Under the pieces are notes generated by a model that was given only the letters and a program-made list of their open reading frames with translations, was not told the DNA's origin and searched no databases. A stretch of 64,000 nt of DNA, from contig JAYPQE010000003.1 in NCBI GenBank assembly GCA_038131795.1, positions 1,426,001-1,490,000 of the forward strand, given 5' to 3'. Position numbers and translations under genes: made by a program. Shown here one piece after another: positions 46,779 through 56,981 of this stretch. This DNA is from Eutrophobius brisbanensis (lineage in GTDB: Bacteria > Pseudomonadota > Gammaproteobacteria > Eutrophobiales > Eutrophobiaceae). Position 1 is the stretch's first letter. Each line of letters begins with the position of its first letter.

Positions 46779-47699
46779 TTGCAACCGATAATTTCCGTCA
46801 AGGAACTCAACAAAACCTACAGTAATAATTTCGTCGCCCTGGAAAATATCGATCTAGATATCTTTAAAGGCGAGATTTTTGCCTTACTTGGGCCGAATGG
46901 CGCGGGAAAAACAACCTTAATCAATATCATTTGTGGAATCATCAATCCATCTTCCGGAACTATTCAGGCTAATGGATACGATATTATCTCAGACTATCGA
47001 AAGGCCCGAAGTGAGATTGGCCTGGTTCCGCAGGAACTCTCCACGGATACGTTTGAAACTGTACTAGCATCCGTCAATTTCACTCGTGGTCTGTTTGGGA
47101 AATCACCAAACCCTGAATTAGTGGAAAAAATCCTCAGACAATTGTCATTATGGGACAAAAGAAACTCAAGAATTATGACCCTTTCAGGCGGAATGAAGCG
47201 CCGGGTCATGATCGCCAAGGCCCTGTCACACGAGCCCAAGATACTTTTTCTTGATGAGCCAACCGCCGGGGTGGATGTGGATCTGCGCCAGGGCATGTGG
47301 GAAATGGTCAGGGAACTGCGCGAAAATGGCGTGACGATCATTCTCACCACACACTACATCGAGGAAGCCGAAGACATGGCTGATCGCATAGGCATTATCA
47401 GCAAGGGAAAGATAATCCTGGTAGATGAAAAACATACACTTATGCAAAAGCTGGGAAAAAAACAGTTAAAACTCCATCTGCAGTCTGCATTAACCGATCT
47501 GCCGTCTGAACTAAGTGAATTTAACCTTGAGCTGACCAATGACGGGGTTGAATTGATTTATACATTCGATTCGCAAAGTGAACATACTGGCATTGCAATA
47601 CTGCTAAGAAAATTAAACGAACATGGAATCGACTTCAAAGATTTACAATCAACTGAAAGTTCATTGGAAGAAATCTTCGTGAGCCTGGTACGTAACTAG
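46779..47699 (+). CDS. ABC-2 type transporter ATP-binding protein
   Basis: A 306-aa ATPase with Walker A GPNGAGKTT, signature LSGGMKRR, Walker B ILFLDEPTAGVD and switch His in TTHYIEEA. The C-terminal extension is typical of YadG/DrrA-like exporters. The start is a TTG at 46779. It is two bases upstream of the permease gene. The cargo is unknown. Confidence 0.92.
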   Translation: MQPIISVKELNKTYSNNFVALENIDLDIFKGEIFALLGPNGAGKTTLINIICGIINPSSGTIQANGYDIISDYRKARSEIGLVPQELSTDTFETVLASVNFTRGLFGKSPNPELVEKILRQLSLWDKRNSRIMTLSGGMKRRVMIAKALSHEPKILFLDEPTAGVDVDLRQGMWEMVRELRENGVTIILTTHYIEEAEDMADRIGIISKGKIILVDEKHTLMQKLGKKQLKLHLQSALTDLPSELSEFNLELTNDGVELIYTFDSQSEHTGIAILLRKLNEHGIDFKDLQSTESSLEEIFVSLVRN

Positions 47700-47701
47700 C
47701 T

Positions 47702-48463
47702 ATGAATATCTACGCCATCATTGCCATATTTAAATTTGAAATATCCCGCACCAGGCGGACCCTGATGCAGAGTATCGCCTCCCCGGTAATTTCAACATCG
47801 TTATATTTTGTCGTATTTGGCGCGGCCATTGGTTCACGTATGGGACAGATTGAAGGGGTTAGTTATGGTGCCTTCATCATTCCTGGACTAATCATGTTGT
47901 CCATATTAAATGAAAGTATTTCCAATGCTGCATTTGGAATTTACCTGCCGCGATTTATGGGAACCATATACGAATTATTTTCAGCCCCGGTCTCATACAT
48001 TGAAATCGTAATCGGTTATGTGGGGGCCGCGGCAACCAAATCCCTGATACTGGGTATTTTAATCCTTATCACCGCAAAGTTTTTTGTCAATTATGAGGTG
48101 CTTCACCCGGTATGGATGTTTTGCTTTTTGTTTCTCACCGCCATCACCTTCAGCCTGCTGGGATTTATCATTGGCATCTGGGCAGACGGATTTGAAAAAC
48201 TACAAATTGTGCCATTGATGATCATCACACCATTGACATTTCTGGGCGGCAGCTTTTATACCATTGATATGCTTCCTCCTGTCTGGCAAAAGATTACCCT
48301 GTTAAATCCAGTGGTATATCTTATTAGTGGTTTTCGCTGGAGCTTTTATGGTATCTCAGATGTCCAGGTTGGCATCAGCCTGGGCATGATTATGGTGTTT
48401 CTTGTTATATGCCTGACACTGGTGTGGTGGATATTCAAGACTGGCTATCGTATCAAACAATAA
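47702..48463 (+). CDS. ABC-2 type permease (YadH-like)
   Basis: A 253-aa membrane protein with six helices of the ABC-2 type. The family pattern includes MQSIASPVISTSLYFVVFGAAIG near the start and PLTFLGGSFYTIDMLPPVWQKITLLNPVVYLISGFRW near the end. It partners the preceding ATPase. It is followed after 21 bp by a DsrE-like gene. Confidence 0.92.
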   Translation: MNIYAIIAIFKFEISRTRRTLMQSIASPVISTSLYFVVFGAAIGSRMGQIEGVSYGAFIIPGLIMLSILNESISNAAFGIYLPRFMGTIYELFSAPVSYIEIVIGYVGAAATKSLILGILILITAKFFVNYEVLHPVWMFCFLFLTAITFSLLGFIIGIWADGFEKLQIVPLMIITPLTFLGGSFYTIDMLPPVWQKITLLNPVVYLISGFRWSFYGISDVQVGISLGMIMVFLVICLTLVWWIFKTGYRIKQ

Positions 48464-48484
48464 TTTTTACCTTCGGAGAATATT

Positions 48485-48838
48485 ATGCACTATGTAATAT
48501 CAACCACCTGGGGCCCAACCGATCCAACCCGTGCCTCTCTACCATTTATCTTCGCTGATACTGCCCTGCAGGCAGGTGATACAGTGACGATTATGTTATT
48601 TCATGATTCAGTCACCGTGGCAGTAAAAGGTTCACATGAAAAAATGATCCCGGTAGGACCATCGCAAAAATTCGAACCCGTGCTAAATCATCCCAATGCC
48701 AGGGTGCTGGTGTGTAAACCCTGCGCTGATGCCAGGGGAATCACAGTTGATATGCTAGTAGAAAATACTAACATGGCAGGCATGAATGATTACCACGCCG
48801 AATTGTCCAGACAAGACAGCAAAGCAGTCAACTTTTAG
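48485..48838 (+). CDS. DsrE-family protein
   Basis: A 117-aa protein with the DsrE/YchN fold pattern: TTWGPTDPTRASLPFIFADTALQAGDTVTIMLFHDSV, then VLVCKPCADARGI with two Cys that may be the sulfur-transfer residues. An upstream CGGAGA supports the start. Family members move sulfur or regulate; here it follows an ABC exporter gene, and the link is not obvious. Confidence 0.85.
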   Translation: MHYVISTTWGPTDPTRASLPFIFADTALQAGDTVTIMLFHDSVTVAVKGSHEKMIPVGPSQKFEPVLNHPNARVLVCKPCADARGITVDMLVENTNMAGMNDYHAELSRQDSKAVNF

Positions 48839-48846
48839 TACATATT

Positions 48847-49552
48847 CTATTTCGCTTTATTCTGATACTTTGGATCAGCATATTTATCCATGGCCGAGAT
48901 CCTTTTGATTATTCCTTTTTCCAGTAATAATTGAGATATTTGCCGGTATCCATCCGGACTGAGAGTACCGTACCTGACGATGCCATGCTTTACAAAGGCC
49001 TCATAGCCCCCATTGAGGGTATCCCTTTTATCACCTCCGATATTCACGGCAATATCCATGGCCTCTTCCCGGTTGGCCTCATCAAGCAACCATTCCGTAG
49101 CTCGGATATATGCTGTTAAGTACTTCACAAGTATATCTTCATTAGCTTCAGCCCAGTCCCTGCGTGTGGCAATGGAAGAGGCAGGAAACTCTGGATAATG
49201 TTCTGACAGACTGGTCAGCCGGGTATAGCCTTCGGCTTCAATACTGGCGGGTGGGTTCATATAGGTCACGTCGGCCCTACCCTCACGCAGGACTTGCATG
49301 CGCATTGCCGGACCACCGGAATTGGCAATTACCTGATAGTCGCCTGGGTTGACCCCATTTGCTCTCAGAACTTTATCAAACATTAACCAGTAACTGACAT
49401 TCAGATTTGCCAGGGCAAAAGTTTTGCCTCTTAGATCGCGATAAGATTTGATACCAGGACCAACCAACAGGTCATTTGTCGCCTCTTTCAATGGCCCGAA
49501 CGATATGGCCTGCTGCCTGGTGTCCGAATTCCAGTTCCTTATTTCTCAACAT
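48847..49552 (-). pseudogene. NMT1/THI5-type substrate-binding protein, C-terminal remnant
   Basis: The frame from 49552 gives MLRNKELEFGHQAAGHIVRAIERGDK then TGA. A shifted frame resumes at ATNDLLVGPGIKSYRDLRGKTFALANLN and runs to 48847 with a normal C-terminal lobe. Compared with the neighbouring fragment (LEIFHQAADHFVREIEDGKEYVILHTITRAANDLIV), about a dozen residues and the frame were lost at the junction. The N-terminal lobe and signal peptide are also missing. It cannot make a functional binding protein. Confidence 0.8.
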
Positions 49553-49554
49553 AG

Positions 49555-49956
49555 CTAATTGAACAGTAGCAGGGCGATTGTCTTCCCCCTGAGATCTTCA
49601 TAACTGTCATATTTCGGTCGCACGATTAAATCATTGGCCGCGCGGGTGATGGTATGCAGGATAACGTATTCTTTTCCGTCTTCTATCTCGCGTACAAAAT
49701 GATCAGCCGCCTGATGGAAGATCTCCAGCTGCTCAGAATCCACCATATCCAGCTGGTGTTCCGATTCACCCGTTACTGTGACCTGGACATCAAGCCCTTC
49801 AGCATCAAAGAAACCTTTAGATTCAGCAATCCATAATGGCCAGTTATTGATGGACTGGCTGATAGTACCAACACGGATAGTCTGGGCAGATAATCCAGAC
49901 GACAGAAAGGAAAAACAAATTAAAAATCCAGCACACAAAATATCGTGCATTTTCAT
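49555..49956 (-). pseudogene. NMT1/THI5-type substrate-binding protein, N-terminal remnant
   Basis: A 133-aa piece with a signal peptide (LCAGFLICFSFLSSGLSAQ) and the first lobe of an NMT1/THI5-type periplasmic binding protein (VGTISQSINNWPLWIAESKGFFDAEGLDVQV). It stops at SYEDLRGKTIALLLFN. The next bases encode the middle of a paralogous gene. The structure suggests a deletion between two tandem genes that fused the front of one to the rear of the other. Confidence 0.8.
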
Positions 49957-49991
49957 TTACATTCCTCCACATATTTAACACTTGGTTTAAA

Positions 49992-50059
49992 AGCCACAGA
50001 GGGCACAGAGTTCATAGAGTTGATATCTTTTCTCTGTGTGCTCTGTGCCCTGTGTGGCT
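49992..50059. repeat. Long inverted repeat
   Basis: Arms 49992-50010 (AGCCACAGAGGGCACAGAG) and 50041-50059 pair at 18 of 19 positions around a 30-bp loop. It lies between module B and the decayed binding-protein locus and could form a transcription-stopping hairpin. Confidence 0.75.
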
Positions 50060-50079
50060 AATTAATTCTTTTGGGATTT

Positions 50080-51558
50080 TTACTGGCCTGGCGGCGGTGG
50101 GGCATTGGAATCCATCGCATCCCGGCTGGTGGTATTGGCACCAAGTTGTTCAAGGAGTTTGGCCGTACTTTCATGATAGCCGTAAAGACCTCGATACCTG
50201 AGCACAGGACTTATGCCGGACGCCATGCTCCAGGGGGTTTCCCCATAGTTATCTGTTACATTGATGTCAGCCCCCATCTCAGCAAGATATTTGACCACCA
50301 TATCATTTCCGGTAAATGCCGCCATATGCATAGCAGTCTGGCCTTCTTCATTTTTAGCGTCAATATCAATCCCTATTTCAACAACAGCCTTCACGGCTTC
50401 AAAGGATTTCTGAATGTCCTTATCATTGGCCTGGTTGCCACCTTTAAAGGCACACGCCCCGGTACATGCGGCGCGGGCTGCCGCCATTAACGAGTTAATC
50501 CCGCCCTTTGCAGCAATATTCTGATCTGCTTCATACGATTTGAGCATTTCCATCATCTGGATATCGGCAGAAATGGATGCAAGTAGAAAGGGGGTTGCCC
50601 CGACCATATCAAAAGGGCTACCGTCCGGCCCAAGGCGTTTACTTTTTTTGATCTGAATATTCGGATCAGCGCCTGCCTCAAGAAGAGCATGTACTAACCT
50701 GTGTAAATTATCAGGGATTTGTCTGTATACGGGGTCATAACGGACACCATTCAAGGCGGCCATACCACTCGCCATGGAATGATGCAGCGCAGAAATACCA
50801 TTTTCATCCGTCGCATCCGGGTCTGCTCCCACACTCAACAGATATAGCCCCAGGTCTTCATGACCTCCTGCAGCGGTGATAACCAGTGCAGTCCCATACT
50901 CTGGCGTAGATTCATTGGGATCGGCACCTGCATCTATGATTGCCCGGGCTGAAACAACATCACCGGAACGGGCGGCAAACAGCAGTGGCGTAAACCCGGA
51001 ACTCGATCTGGCGTGGATATCTGCACCATGTTCCACCAGCAGCTGACTGATTTCACCATGACCTTCTGCCGCTGCCCACATAAGGGCCGTTTGGTCCTTC
51101 TTGGTTTCCTTTGCATTTGGATCAGCGCCTTTTGCAAGTAGTGCAGCAACTGCCTCCGTTGCCCCAGTCTTGGAACAATTCATCAATACAGTTTCACTAC
51201 TCCACAATGCAGCATTAGGGTTGGCACCAGCAACAAGCAGTTTTTTTGCCAACTCATTATTACGATTAGTGCAGGCAAGATATAAAGGTGTTACTCCATA
51301 ATCATTTGTCGCATTAACATCAGCATCAGCAAACAGCAACTTTTCAGAAATCTCCATGTCATTTCGATGAACCGCCCAATGTAATGCGGTGGTCCCATCT
51401 GCCTCTGCTTGATTGATGCCTGCAGATTGACCAATCAATTCGCCCGCTGCTGCAGAGTCTCTCCTTTTAACTGCATCGATCAATGGATGGTCGCCAACAG
51501 CATATGCGGGCGCCGTTATAATACAAATTAAAATATATCGGTATAACCAGTTCATCAT
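50080..51558 (-). CDS. Exported ankyrin-repeat protein, module B
   Basis: The ATG at 51558 has AAGGA six bases upstream; the TTG before it is less likely. The 492-aa protein has a signal peptide (YILICIITAPAYA) and about ten ankyrin repeats (DGTTALHWAVHRNDMEISEKLL). A conserved ACTGAC segment suggests a disulfide, fitting a periplasmic location. It ends in PPPPGQ, as does the module C protein. Third gene of module B. Confidence 0.92.
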   Translation of the reverse strand: MMNWLYRYILICIITAPAYAVGDHPLIDAVKRRDSAAAGELIGQSAGINQAEADGTTALHWAVHRNDMEISEKLLFADADVNATNDYGVTPLYLACTNRNNELAKKLLVAGANPNAALWSSETVLMNCSKTGATEAVAALLAKGADPNAKETKKDQTALMWAAAEGHGEISQLLVEHGADIHARSSSGFTPLLFAARSGDVVSARAIIDAGADPNESTPEYGTALVITAAGGHEDLGLYLLSVGADPDATDENGISALHHSMASGMAALNGVRYDPVYRQIPDNLHRLVHALLEAGADPNIQIKKSKRLGPDGSPFDMVGATPFLLASISADIQMMEMLKSYEADQNIAAKGGINSLMAAARAACTGACAFKGGNQANDKDIQKSFEAVKAVVEIGIDIDAKNEEGQTAMHMAAFTGNDMVVKYLAEMGADINVTDNYGETPWSMASGISPVLRYRGLYGYHESTAKLLEQLGANTTSRDAMDSNAPPPPGQ

Positions 51559-51569
51559 CAAAATTCCTT

Positions 51570-52907
51570 TTATACGTTTAACAGATTGACCAATCCGATA
51601 CTGTCACCAAACTTTCCTTCCTGCACACCCAGTTTGTCCATAATCGTCAGGTATAGATTTGAAATGGGTGTCTCATCCGGATACCTGATGTGCTGGTTAC
51701 CTTTCAATTGGCCTGAACCGCCACCCACCAGCATGATGGGCAGGTTCTGCAGCAGATGCTCATTACCATCACTCATGGCGCTGCCGTACATAACGATCAT
51801 ATTGTCCAGCAGGTTTCCTTCTATATCCGGTGTTGCCCTTAACTTATCCAGGTAGTATGAGAATAACTGTGTGTGATAGACATCAATCTTGGCAATCTTC
51901 TCCAGAAATACAGGGTCATTCCGGTGGTGTGACAGGGAATGATGTACATCGGGAATACCGATTTCTTCATAGGTTCTGTTGCTCTGTTCGGGACCGGTCA
52001 TAAAGGTAATCATTCGGGTCATATCCGTCTGGAAGGCCAATACCTGCAGGTCGTACATCAGTTTCAGGTGGTCGGCAAACTCTGATGGCACACCAGAAGG
52101 TCTTTCAAAGGAAGGGATTTCTCTGCCGGATTGTTGCTCGGCCAGCTGGATACGCCTCTCCACATCACGCATACCCTCCATATATTCAGTAAGACGGGAC
52201 TTGTCCTCCACACCAACCTTTTTCATTAAACGGTTGGTCGCATCGGTCACCGAATCAAGGATACTCTGCTCTTTTTGAATACGTGCAAGCCTGATTGCAG
52301 GGTCAGTGCTACTATTGTCCCCGAATAATCTCTCAAACACGGCCCGTGGTCGGTACTCTATGGGTAATGGGGTGGTTGGAGACCGCCAGCTCAGTGTCAT
52401 ACGATAGGCGCAGCTCCAGCCTTTTTCACAACTCCCTACCACGTCTGTATTGTGTAGCCCCAGTTCCAGAGAGGCCAGCTGGGTTTTCTGCCCAAGTTCC
52501 CGCGCAATGATCTGATCTACAGACGTACCAACATGACCTTCTCTTAATGGATGGACCCCGGTCAGGAAGACACCACCGGCCCTTTCGTGAGGTGCTGATT
52601 CACCTTCACCGGGTAACGCGTCCCCCTCACTATTATTCATCCCACCAAGCACCAGCATCTGGTCCTGAAAGGCGGCAAGTGGTTGCATGGTCCGGGGTAA
52701 TTTGAAACCTGCCCCGGTCTGTTCCGGCGTCCAGTACTGCATGTTCATTCCATTGGGAGAATAGACAATGGAAAAACGCCTGGGTATCTCTGCCTGTTTT
52801 CCAGCCGCAAGTGCTGGAAACATGGCATCCATCACTGGCAATGCAATGCATGCGCCTGCACCACGAAGGAATGTACGGCGAGGTATGGATCGTTTAAATA
52901 TCATCAT
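51570..52907 (-). CDS. Tat-exported DUF1552 protein, module B
   Basis: Start at the ATG at 52907 (MMIFKRSIPRRTFLRG), ten bases after AGGAGG, as in modules A and C. The 445-aa protein has the same motifs as the module A protein: VYSPNGMNM, HERAGGVFLTGVHP, PDVHHSLSHHRN. It overlaps the upstream DUF1592 gene by 14 nt and precedes the ankyrin gene by 11 bp. Unknown activity; an envelope location is predicted from the Tat leader. Confidence 0.9.
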   Translation of the reverse strand: MMIFKRSIPRRTFLRGAGACIALPVMDAMFPALAAGKQAEIPRRFSIVYSPNGMNMQYWTPEQTGAGFKLPRTMQPLAAFQDQMLVLGGMNNSEGDALPGEGESAPHERAGGVFLTGVHPLREGHVGTSVDQIIARELGQKTQLASLELGLHNTDVVGSCEKGWSCAYRMTLSWRSPTTPLPIEYRPRAVFERLFGDNSSTDPAIRLARIQKEQSILDSVTDATNRLMKKVGVEDKSRLTEYMEGMRDVERRIQLAEQQSGREIPSFERPSGVPSEFADHLKLMYDLQVLAFQTDMTRMITFMTGPEQSNRTYEEIGIPDVHHSLSHHRNDPVFLEKIAKIDVYHTQLFSYYLDKLRATPDIEGNLLDNMIVMYGSAMSDGNEHLLQNLPIMLVGGGSGQLKGNQHIRYPDETPISNLYLTIMDKLGVQEGKFGDSIGLVNLLNV

Positions 52908-55302
52908 GGCCGGGGGCCCTCCTCTTCTTAAACGGTGTACTCTCAACAATCTCCAGGATCATCGAGGTAAGTTTGTAATCATTTTTTGCAGATTGCTTCA
53001 ATATGGAACGCATAATAGGGGCGTCACGGTAATCCACTCCCCTGCCCAGTGCATAGGTCATCAACTTTTCAATGGAAGTCAGAACAAAATCCTCATAACG
53101 ATTTTCTACCAGGACTTCCTTTAATTGAGCCATCCCTTCAAATGGCGTGCCGTCAGGTAATGCGCCAGTTGCGTCGATGGCAGAATCTGAAGCAGCGTCC
53201 ACTAATCGCCATTTACCTATGGCATCATAGTTTTCCAGTGCAAACCCAAGGGGGTCCATGATCTTATGACAGCTTGCACATACCGGGTTGGCACGGTGCT
53301 GTTCCATCTGCTGACGCATATTCAGGACCTTGCCCTGTTCATTGGTGTCTTTGAGCGCAGGGATATTCGCCGGCGGTGGCGGTGGTGGTGCTCCAAGAAT
53401 ATTTTCCAGTACCCATTTCCCCCGTATGGTGGGGGCTGTCCTGTTGGGATAGGAAGTCAATGTCAGGATGCTGCCCTGGCCAAGCAGGCCTCCACGTGAT
53501 GCGTCGGGCAGGTTCACCTTTCTGAAGTGGCTGCCATAAACACCGGGTATTCCATAGTGTCTCGCCAGTCGCTCATTCACGAAGGTATAGTCGGCATTGA
53601 GCAATTCCAGTACAGAACGATCATTCCTGAAGATATAATCGAAGAAAAGTTCAGTCTCTTTCTGAAAGGCCTGCCTAAGATTATCTTCGAAATAAGGGAA
53701 CAGATCCGTGTTAGGTGCAGCTGCGTTTAAATTACCCAACTGCAGCCATTGCGAGGCAAACTTCGATATGATGACTTCGGATCTGGGGTCTGACAGCATT
53801 CGCCTGACCTGTCCTTCCAGAACTTCCCGGTCTGATAACCTTCCGGCTTCGGCCAGGGCCAACAACTCATCATCGGGAGAAGACCGCCACAGGAAAAAGG
53901 ATAATTCACTGGCGAGTTCCAGGTCTGAAATACTGAATATCTCGCCTGGCTTCACATCATCAGGACGATCAACAATGACAAACAGGAATTCAGGCCCTGC
54001 CAGCATACGTTCCATGGCAAGACCAATCCCTTCTTCAAAACTGGTGGATTTCCCCTGGTGATAAAAGCCCATCAGGTCTTCCACTTCCTGGTTTGTTGGC
54101 GGCCTGCGATATGCCCTGTGAGCAAGGCTGGAAATAATTTCTTTTGCACACTCTGCATCATTATTGTTTTTTGGCTTACATATTAGAATCTTGTCACGGC
54201 TTTCGGTCTGTCCAATACCTTTTGCATTATAGGGACCGCCTACGGCAACGGTATGCACAGCGGGGACCCCGCCTTTATATTGTGCGTAGTCGTATAAGGT
54301 ATGTCGCGGGTATTCAGGTTCTGCCGGGATAGTGGATTCTTTCAGGACAGTGACCGTCAATTTATGCGTGCCTGCCTTTGAAGTAAAGCGTGCCTCCAGC
54401 GCATCATCCGCTGTCCTCTCATAATGCTCCTGTTCCACATCACCCGACGAGCCTGATGAAAAGATGCCGGCTGAGCGACCATAAGTTTCCCCACCAATCG
54501 TAATCAGTTTTATCCTTTCACCATCGAGCCTAATATCAAACTGGTAAGGCTCTGTTAGCCCCCGTATGTATTCTCTTGAATTGCGTTGTAACTTGACCTG
54601 AACCACATATTCCCCGTCCATAGGAAAGTTATGGTTGACCGAGGTTCCACCCATGGAACCAAACGGCATGTCATCTCCCATGCGGTCATCCTGCATCAGG
54701 TAACCTGAAACTGTATAGATATCAAATACCGGCTGCATTTCAGGCTCACCCAGGGCAAGTTTCCTGACCTTTCTGGCTGCCGAGATATACTGTTCTGTCA
54801 ATAACGGTGAAAGTGTTAATACTTCACCGATATTATCAAAACCGTACATGGTGTCATCTGAAGGTAATATCGTGTCATTGGTAATCTCTATCGCAAACAG
54901 ATCTCGCACGATATTGATATATTCAGTCTTGTTTAATCTTCGTATCGTTGGACCACCCGGCCTGGGGTCTGTCATGGCAAGTGAATCCAGCGAGGTTGTA
55001 ATATAACTGGCCATAGACTGGTAGGTAGAGTCATCCGGCCTCGGCATCCCCGATGGCGGCATCGACCTGGCCTTTAATTTACGTAGCACTTTTTCCCAGA
55101 TTTCTGCATCTTCACCAACATTACTGGCATCCACGCCTTGTAGTGAAAGCCCTGCAGTGCGCAAGGCGTCATTATGGCAACCGACACAAAATTGATTAAC
55201 TGTGGCCTGGTGCTCATCACCTGCAGATGATTGCTGAGCGCTTGCTCCCATGCTGACCAACAAAGAAAAAGCGATCAGACAAATCCTGAAAGATAAGGAC
55301 AT
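52894..55302 (-). CDS. DUF1587/1592/1588/1585 di-CxxCH protein, module B
   Basis: An 802-aa exported protein (signal LIAFSLLVSMGASAQ) with CVGCH (C39, C42, H43), LNKTEYINIVRDLF, a beta-rich middle, DUF1592/1588 blocks, PPPPPP linker and a second CASCH near the C-terminus. Colinear with the module A protein and of the same length. A Fur-box-like site lies 139 bp upstream. Confidence 0.9.
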   Translation of the reverse strand: MSLSFRICLIAFSLLVSMGASAQQSSAGDEHQATVNQFCVGCHNDALRTAGLSLQGVDASNVGEDAEIWEKVLRKLKARSMPPSGMPRPDDSTYQSMASYITTSLDSLAMTDPRPGGPTIRRLNKTEYINIVRDLFAIEITNDTILPSDDTMYGFDNIGEVLTLSPLLTEQYISAARKVRKLALGEPEMQPVFDIYTVSGYLMQDDRMGDDMPFGSMGGTSVNHNFPMDGEYVVQVKLQRNSREYIRGLTEPYQFDIRLDGERIKLITIGGETYGRSAGIFSSGSSGDVEQEHYERTADDALEARFTSKAGTHKLTVTVLKESTIPAEPEYPRHTLYDYAQYKGGVPAVHTVAVGGPYNAKGIGQTESRDKILICKPKNNNDAECAKEIISSLAHRAYRRPPTNQEVEDLMGFYHQGKSTSFEEGIGLAMERMLAGPEFLFVIVDRPDDVKPGEIFSISDLELASELSFFLWRSSPDDELLALAEAGRLSDREVLEGQVRRMLSDPRSEVIISKFASQWLQLGNLNAAAPNTDLFPYFEDNLRQAFQKETELFFDYIFRNDRSVLELLNADYTFVNERLARHYGIPGVYGSHFRKVNLPDASRGGLLGQGSILTLTSYPNRTAPTIRGKWVLENILGAPPPPPPANIPALKDTNEQGKVLNMRQQMEQHRANPVCASCHKIMDPLGFALENYDAIGKWRLVDAASDSAIDATGALPDGTPFEGMAQLKEVLVENRYEDFVLTSIEKLMTYALGRGVDYRDAPIMRSILKQSAKNDYKLTSMILEIVESTPFKKRRAPGHDDI

Positions 55303-55440
55303 TTAAAACCCCCGGTTTTTAAGACATAACAATTCGATATATACACGAGTAAGTATATAGCCTTTAATCTGAAAAATTAACTGAAACCCCTGGGTGACTT
55401 ATGAAATTTCCGTGCATTTTCCCAGAGAAATGGGGGCTTG

Positions 55441-55459
55441 AATGAGAATTACTCTCATA
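55441..55459. promoter_or_regulatory. Fur-box-like palindrome upstream of module B
   Basis: AATGAGAATTACTCTCATA matches the AATGANAATNATTNTCATT Fur pattern at all but two defined positions. It lies between the module C ankyrin gene and the module B start, oriented to control module B. Confidence 0.5.
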
Positions 55460-55496
55460 TCCGAAAAAGCAACTGACTGTAATCAGGACGGGTGGT

Positions 55497-56978
55497 TTAT
55501 TGGCCTGGAGGGGGCGGCGAACGATCGTCCATCTGGTCACGGGTGACTACTTTTGCCCCCAGCTTACGCAATAATGCTGCTGTGCTTTCGTGGTTGCCGT
55601 ACAGGCCCTGGTAACGGATCACCGGGCTGATTCCGGATGCCATACTCCAGGGGGTTTCTCCATAATTATCAGATACGTTTACCTCGGCGCCCTGATCATA
55701 TAAATACTGGACAATTTCATCGGCACCAATAAATGCCGCCATGTGCATTGCCGTTTGACCTTTTTCGGTCCTGGCATTGACGTCCACTCCCATCTCAACC
55801 GCTGTTTTCACTGCCTCCAGGGCTAGGCGACTTCTCTCACTATCTGACTGGTTGCCCCCCTGAAAGGTACAGGACCCGGTACAGGCGGCCTGGGCTGCAG
55901 CGATTAACGGAGTAATACCTCCCTTTGCCACCAGACTGGGATTCGCTTCATATTCAGCCAACAGATTCATAAGTTCAACATCTGATGACAGGGCGGCAAG
56001 CATTAAAGGCGTGGCATAGGTCATCTCAAAGGCACTGCCGTCCGGGCCTAGCCTATGGCTTTTTTGAATCTGGGCATTAGGATCGGCACCGGCTTCAAGC
56101 AGGCTTTTAGTCAACCCCTGCATGTTCTTGGGCCTTACCCTGTACACTGAATCGTAACGGACGCCATTGACAGTGGACATGCCATTACGAATGGAGTTAT
56201 GCAATGCAGTGACGCCGTATTCATCGCCCGAATCGGGATTGGCCCCTTGTTGTAGTAAATATATAGACAATGCTTCATGACCACTGGCACTGGCAATCAC
56301 CAGGGTGTTTCCCTGCTCTGGTGTACTTTCATTGGGGTTGGCGCCGGCTTCTATGAGATGCTTAGCCGTTTCAACATCACCCGATCGCGCGGCAAATAAC
56401 AATGGTGTGAATCCATTATTCGATACTGCCTTTATATTAGCCCCATTGTCCAACAGTTGATGGACGACATCGGCGTGCCCCCCTGCTGCTGCCCACATGA
56501 GTACAGTCTGGCCTTTCTCTGTTTCACTTGCGTTAACATCTGCGCCGGCATTAATCATTGCGATGACTGCATCTGTTGCCCCTCTTTTCGCACAGTTCAT
56601 CAAGGGGGTCTCACCAGACCAGAGGGCAACATTGGGGTTTGCCTTTGCCTTCAATAATATCCCTACCATTGCTGAACTCTTATTGGTACAGGCCAGATAC
56701 AATGGTGTAATACCATAGTCATTGGCGATATTGACATCGGCCTTTTGTCGTACGAGCAGTTTAGCCAACTCCAGGTTGTCCCAGTGAGCCGCCCAGTGCA
56801 GCGCAGTGGTCCCATCATTATGGGCGGTATTTACATCCAGGCCATCGGCTTTAAGCAACACAGTGAACTTATCATTATCATTTTGTTTTGCAGCCTCAAC
56901 CAATGGGGGAAGAGATGAGGCGATACTCACATATGTAATGCTGGAGATGAGTAAAAACAGTAAAAATTTAATGTTCAT
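55497..56978 (-). CDS. Exported ankyrin-repeat protein, module C
   Basis: A 493-aa protein with signal peptide (FLLFLLISSITYVSIA) and ankyrin repeats (DGTTALHWAAHWDNLELAKLLV ... KGQTAMHMAAFIGADEIVQYL). It has the ACTGSC segment and PPPPGQ end seen in module B. It begins three bases after the DUF1552 stop, so the module is tightly packed. Ligand or partner unknown. Confidence 0.92.
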   Translation of the reverse strand: MNIKFLLFLLISSITYVSIASSLPPLVEAAKQNDNDKFTVLLKADGLDVNTAHNDGTTALHWAAHWDNLELAKLLVRQKADVNIANDYGITPLYLACTNKSSAMVGILLKAKANPNVALWSGETPLMNCAKRGATDAVIAMINAGADVNASETEKGQTVLMWAAAGGHADVVHQLLDNGANIKAVSNNGFTPLLFAARSGDVETAKHLIEAGANPNESTPEQGNTLVIASASGHEALSIYLLQQGANPDSGDEYGVTALHNSIRNGMSTVNGVRYDSVYRVRPKNMQGLTKSLLEAGADPNAQIQKSHRLGPDGSAFEMTYATPLMLAALSSDVELMNLLAEYEANPSLVAKGGITPLIAAAQAACTGSCTFQGGNQSDSERSRLALEAVKTAVEMGVDVNARTEKGQTAMHMAAFIGADEIVQYLYDQGAEVNVSDNYGETPWSMASGISPVIRYQGLYGNHESTAALLRKLGAKVVTRDQMDDRSPPPPGQ

Positions 56979-56981
56979 AGG

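Noticed and set aside
49992..50059. Insertion-sequence end
   Set aside because: The inverted repeat has only a 30-bp loop, no transposase and no target duplication.
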